DNA of 7,898 nucleotides from Chitinophagales bacterium (lineage in GTDB: Bacteria; Bacteroidota; Bacteroidia; Chitinophagales; UBA2359): assembly GCA_020631035.1 (NCBI GenBank), contig JAHDIA010000007.1, positions 9,274-17,171 of the forward strand. The letters run 5' to 3'. Shown here one piece after another: positions 4,849 through 7,898 of the stretch (the first letter of the stretch is position 1; each line of letters starts with the position of its first letter). Position numbers and translations under genes: made by a program. Under the pieces are notes generated by a model. It searched no databases. It was not told where the DNA came from and worked only from the letters and a program-made list of their open reading frames with translations.

Positions 4849-7260
4849 ATGAAAAATAAATACGGTATTATTTGCTTGTTATGCTGCTTATTAAGCTCCT
4901 TGACTGCCAATGCCCAAAGTATAGGCAGCAGGGTGTATTTTGAATATGAAGTCAAGGGCAAAAAACAAGGGGGTAGCTTTGATGTCAAATTTGTACACAA
5001 AACAGAGGATGCCGCTCCCAAAACTTTTTCGGGTAGTGAGGCAGAATTGGAGCTTGCGTGTCCTAGTGCCAACTGCCAACTCGTTGTTGATTTTTTCAAT
5101 TTAAAATGGGACAATCCCGATAGGAAAAACAAAAACGAAGTCCGCCTATACATCAGCGACTACCAAGGTTTTAAAGGTTTACAACTCACCAGTAGCAATG
5201 CTGCCAGTCCTTATTTTACTTTAAAAAATGATGTCAATAGAAAATTAAAATTTGCCATTTTGGGAGAAGCACAGGGAAGCTTTAAGGTTAAGGCCAAGGT
5301 CAAAGCTGCCAAAGGAGGAGAGGTCGCCGCCAGTCAAAAAAACAACGATGTATTGTTGCGATCCTATTACAAGATCAGTGTCAATACCCCCCAAATTGTC
5401 GCAGAAATAAACGACGACTTAGCCAATACATTCTCCGAAGATACACCACCTCAAACTTTAACAGAGGCAACAATTGTTGAATCCAGTAATCAGGAATTGA
5501 TCCACAATGAAATAGAGGAAGTAGAAGAAACACCGCTCCCAAAGAATTCAAAAAAATCAGAAGCAGAGCTTTGGAAAGAGGCACAACAAAAAAACACCAT
5601 CAAAGCTTATCGAGCGTATATCAATCGCTACTCTAGAGGCAAACATACCAAAGATGCCTGGAACAAAATGGACCAATTGCATTGGGAAGCCGCACAGAAA
5701 AAATTAAAACAAAACCCAAAGCTACACGCTCAGATCATCGTTTACGAAAACTATTTGGCACAAGCACCCAATGGCGGATTTAGAGACGAAGCCAAAAACA
5801 AAATTGACGATGTACTCTGGCAAATCGCACAAGAAAAAAACAATCCCCAATATTACCTCAACGAAATTTGGAAAAGGAAAAACCGTGGCCGTAGCACACA
5901 ATACAAAGGCGGATTCAATGCGAAATATGCCCAAAGCATTCCCATTCAGTCAGAACACAGCCGAACCGAAAATGTATACAACATCCGATTTATCAATGTG
6001 GTACCCAAACTAAAAATCACCGCCTATGACGAACAAAATTTAGACATACAATCCAATCAAAACAGCACCATTGTTGTAGAGGTATTGGACAACCGACAAA
6101 GCTATTTGAGTATAGAAGATGCACTCGGTCGCAACTATACCCACAAAATAGACAATAGCACCACCGCCATTGCTGGAGATCTTAATTTTGATGCGGCCAA
6201 TCAACAATTGTCTTTTTCCAATTTATCGGGAGGCACCCCACCCTACCACATTCAATTGAGAAACGAAGAATACACCTCTAAACAAATGAATATTGGCAAT
6301 ACGCCCAAGGCTCAAATACATTTAAGCGAATTGGGCAAAATACCCAATGGCAATTACCAAGTATTTTTAACCGACGCCAACAAACAAGAACAATACGATT
6401 TTGCCCAACAAAACATTCAGGTAAAAATCAACAAAATCAGTGGCGATAATAAATTTAGCATTGGTTTGGTCGGTGCTGTTCTCTTGGGCATTTTGGGTTT
6501 ATTGGGATTGGTCGGCTGGCAAAATAGACAAAGCAGACAGCGTCAATCCAAAGTGGCGCAACGCATTCAAGAAAAACAAAGCGAAAACAACACTTTAAAA
6601 ATCACCAAGAAAAAGGAAAATAAAAGCATCAATGTTGCTCCAGTCTTGAGCGTCAAAAATCCCAATGAGTTTTACCCGCTCAATTTGACCAAGACCTGGA
6701 AAGACACATTGGTTAAAAAACTGTACTTGCACCACGATGCCGTCATTGCCATAGATAGTTTTATCCGCAATCAGACCAATCAAAAAATGCAAGCAGAAAT
6801 TGATGTTCCAGAGATTGGCGGTTTCCTTTTGGGTTCCTACAAACAAAACACCGATTACCACGATGTTTGGATTGAAAAGTTTGTCCCCATCACCCCAGAA
6901 CAAAGCGGTGTCTATAGCATCGAATTTGGCTCACAAGCTTGGGCAGAATTGGCAGACATTCAAGAGCAAAACGAACATTTAAATTTAATCGGTTGGTTCC
7001 ATACTCATCCAGGACACGGATTGTTTTTGTCCCGCCCTGATCTCAAAATTCAAAACGGATTTTTCAAGGAAAATTTTCAAATTGCGATGGAAGTCGACCC
7101 ACTAACCGACGATATGGACACCAGCTTTTTTACGAGAAACAGCACAGGAGAAATGAACAATAAGAAAGACAAATGGAGCAATGCGGCTTGGTTCCGCTGG
7201 ACCGACATTGACAAATGGTCTCGCACCTATCAAAGAAAAAAGGAAGTTAAGCTTAAGTAA
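4849..7260 (+). CDS. Transmembrane sensor-like protein with cytoplasmic JAMM/JAB metallopeptidase domain
   Basis: An 803-residue protein and the key member of the operon. Residues 1-22 are a signal peptide ending ANA-Q. Outside the membrane lie an N-terminal beta domain (about 28-180, Cys71/Cys76), an acidic linker (about 183-236), TPR-like helical repeats (about 238-345; LWKEAQQ...YRAYINRYSRGK and VYENYLAQAPNGG), a beta domain (about 377-440) and an SprB-like domain (about 441-527; LSGGTPPYHIQL, FLTDANK). A transmembrane helix at about 537-557 is followed by an Arg/Lys/Gln-rich segment, consistent with the C-terminus being cytoplasmic. Residues about 620-790 are a JAMM/JAB (MPN) domain with a complete zinc motif: Glu655 in PEIGGF, His718 and His720 in GWFHTHPGHG, Ser728, and Asp731, exact H-x-H-x10-D spacing. 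JAMM enzymes of this type cleave ubiquitin-like proteins from targets or mature their C-termini; with a Ubl and E2 in the operon that is the likely role. Control of the peptidase by the external domains is inferred. It overlaps the next gene by one base. Confidence 0.88.
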   Translation: MKNKYGIICLLCCLLSSLTANAQSIGSRVYFEYEVKGKKQGGSFDVKFVHKTEDAAPKTFSGSEAELELACPSANCQLVVDFFNLKWDNPDRKNKNEVRLYISDYQGFKGLQLTSSNAASPYFTLKNDVNRKLKFAILGEAQGSFKVKAKVKAAKGGEVAASQKNNDVLLRSYYKISVNTPQIVAEINDDLANTFSEDTPPQTLTEATIVESSNQELIHNEIEEVEETPLPKNSKKSEAELWKEAQQKNTIKAYRAYINRYSRGKHTKDAWNKMDQLHWEAAQKKLKQNPKLHAQIIVYENYLAQAPNGGFRDEAKNKIDDVLWQIAQEKNNPQYYLNEIWKRKNRGRSTQYKGGFNAKYAQSIPIQSEHSRTENVYNIRFINVVPKLKITAYDEQNLDIQSNQNSTIVVEVLDNRQSYLSIEDALGRNYTHKIDNSTTAIAGDLNFDAANQQLSFSNLSGGTPPYHIQLRNEEYTSKQMNIGNTPKAQIHLSELGKIPNGNYQVFLTDANKQEQYDFAQQNIQVKINKISGDNKFSIGLVGAVLLGILGLLGLVGWQNRQSRQRQSKVAQRIQEKQSENNTLKITKKKENKSINVAPVLSVKNPNEFYPLNLTKTWKDTLVKKLYLHHDAVIAIDSFIRNQTNQKMQAEIDVPEIGGFLLGSYKQNTDYHDVWIEKFVPITPEQSGVYSIEFGSQAWAELADIQEQNEHLNLIGWFHTHPGHGLFLSRPDLKIQNGFFKENFQIAMEVDPLTDDMDTSFFTRNSTGEMNNKKDKWSNAAWFRWTDIDKWSRTYQRKKEVKLK

Positions 7261-7874
7261 TGAAAATTAAAAAAAACAACACAAATAAAAACGCTTACCA
7301 ATCCGAACCAAATCTATTGAAAAGCATCGAAAAAAATCCAGCGTATGTGCGTATAGATTTAACCAAAATTTATCCCGACACTTGCGTATTGTCGATTTAC
7401 ATACATCGTTCTTGTATTTTTTCGGTTCTGGATTGGGTATTGGAAAACAAAGCAAGGGAGCCGATTCCCGAAATTGGCGGTTTTGTTCTGGGACATTATT
7501 TTGAAGAAGAAAACAAGGGCTACAATCTTAGCCTCGAACGTTTCATCCCTTCCAAAAATGTCGCTTACAAAAGCCCCATCCAATTGGAATTTGGCGCACA
7601 ATCGCTCATTGAATTGTATGAGGAAAAACAAAAACATCCAGACTTGGAATTGATCGGATGGTTTCACACCCACCCTGGTCATACGCCCTATTTGTCTGAA
7701 CAAGATTTAAGCATCCACAACAATTTTTTCAATCAAAAATACCATTTGGCGATTGTACTGGATTCTTTAACTGAAGCATACGAAACGGTTTTTATCAGCC
7801 GAAAAAAAGACCATTCACTGAACAATTATTTGGATTCAAAAAAATGGATTAAATGGAAAAATTTGGCGGTTTAG
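7260..7874 (+). CDS. Stand-alone JAMM/JAB metallopeptidase
   Basis: A 204-residue soluble protein with no signal peptide or membrane helix. After a basic N-terminal extension (about 1-40) comes a JAMM/JAB domain with all expected residues: Glu71 in PEIGGF, His136 and His138 in GWFHTHPGH, Ser146 and Asp149, again H-x-H-x10-D. It is clearly paralogous to the C-terminal domain of the upstream gene: both share PEIGGF, an EFG-x-Q-x(4)-EL stretch and LIGWFHTHPGH. The two genes are joined by TAATG (stop 7258-7260, start 7260-7262), so translation is probably coupled. The likely role is cytosolic Ubl maturation or removal, acting alongside or separately from the membrane-anchored enzyme. The N-terminus replaces the membrane and sensor part, so it may have arisen by duplication of the JAMM domain. 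The gene ends 24 bases before the window edge; an ATG at 7885 could open a further gene but too little is visible to judge. Confidence 0.88.
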   Translation: MKIKKNNTNKNAYQSEPNLLKSIEKNPAYVRIDLTKIYPDTCVLSIYIHRSCIFSVLDWVLENKAREPIPEIGGFVLGHYFEEENKGYNLSLERFIPSKNVAYKSPIQLEFGAQSLIELYEEKQKHPDLELIGWFHTHPGHTPYLSEQDLSIHNNFFNQKYHLAIVLDSLTEAYETVFISRKKDHSLNNYLDSKKWIKWKNLAV

Positions 7875-7898
7875 GCTGACCAGGATGCCCAATGAAGG

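Noticed and set aside
537..7874. PRTRC-type or CBASS Cap2/Cap3 ubiquitin-like modules
   Set aside because: No PRTRC companion proteins, no CD-NTase and no fused E1-E2 are visible; the E2 here is separate and has an HPN-Cys arrangement.
7885..7898. ATG just after the last gene as the start of a seventh gene
   Set aside because: Only four complete codons are visible before the window ends, which is not enough to support a coding call.

Overview
The window looks like Bacteroidota DNA. It is AT-rich, the genes lack clear Shine-Dalgarno sequences, and three encoded proteins combine signal peptides with PKD-like and SprB-like beta-sandwich domains, a style common in that phylum. The exact genus cannot be read from the sequence. 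All genes are on the + strand and very probably form one operon, from about 561 to 7874 and possibly beyond the right edge.

Layout. Bases 1-560 hold no convincing gene. They contain three arrays of a degenerate 7-bp repeat (TTRTGAR), a strong imperfect hairpin (251-308), a 16-base direct repeat and a small GC hairpin (27-41). The operon follows: (1) a small ubiquitin-like beta-grasp protein resembling YukD/EsaB (561-851); (2) an E2 ubiquitin-conjugating-type protein with HPN motif and candidate catalytic Cys117 plus a basic disordered tail (887-1645); (3-4) two secreted, single-pass membrane proteins built from extracytoplasmic modules (1660-3216 and 3247-4680); (5) a third, related membrane protein with a complete JAMM/JAB metallopeptidase domain fused after its transmembrane helix (4849-7260); (6) a free-standing JAMM/JAB peptidase that overlaps gene 5 by one base (7260-7874). 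Two intergenic gaps carry notable inverted repeats: a perfect 16-bp palindrome (3216-3231) and a 108-base long stem-loop (4708-4815).

How the genes may work together. A Ubl, an E2 and two JAMM peptidases are the parts of a ubiquitin-like conjugation/deconjugation pathway. The unusual element is its apparent coupling to the cell envelope. Gene 5 should place receptor-like Ig/TPR-like modules outside the cytoplasmic membrane and a deubiquitinase-type domain inside; genes 3 and 4 are the same architecture without the enzyme. I infer a transmembrane signalling system in which an envelope ligand or assembly state controls Ubl processing or removal. No E1 (ThiF/UBA-type) activating enzyme or E3 lies in the window; only 24 bases follow gene 6, so an E1 could lie just downstream. 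The Ubl does not end in Gly-Gly but in ...Ala-Gly-Arg-Ile, which suggests either processing by a JAMM peptidase or a non-covalent role.
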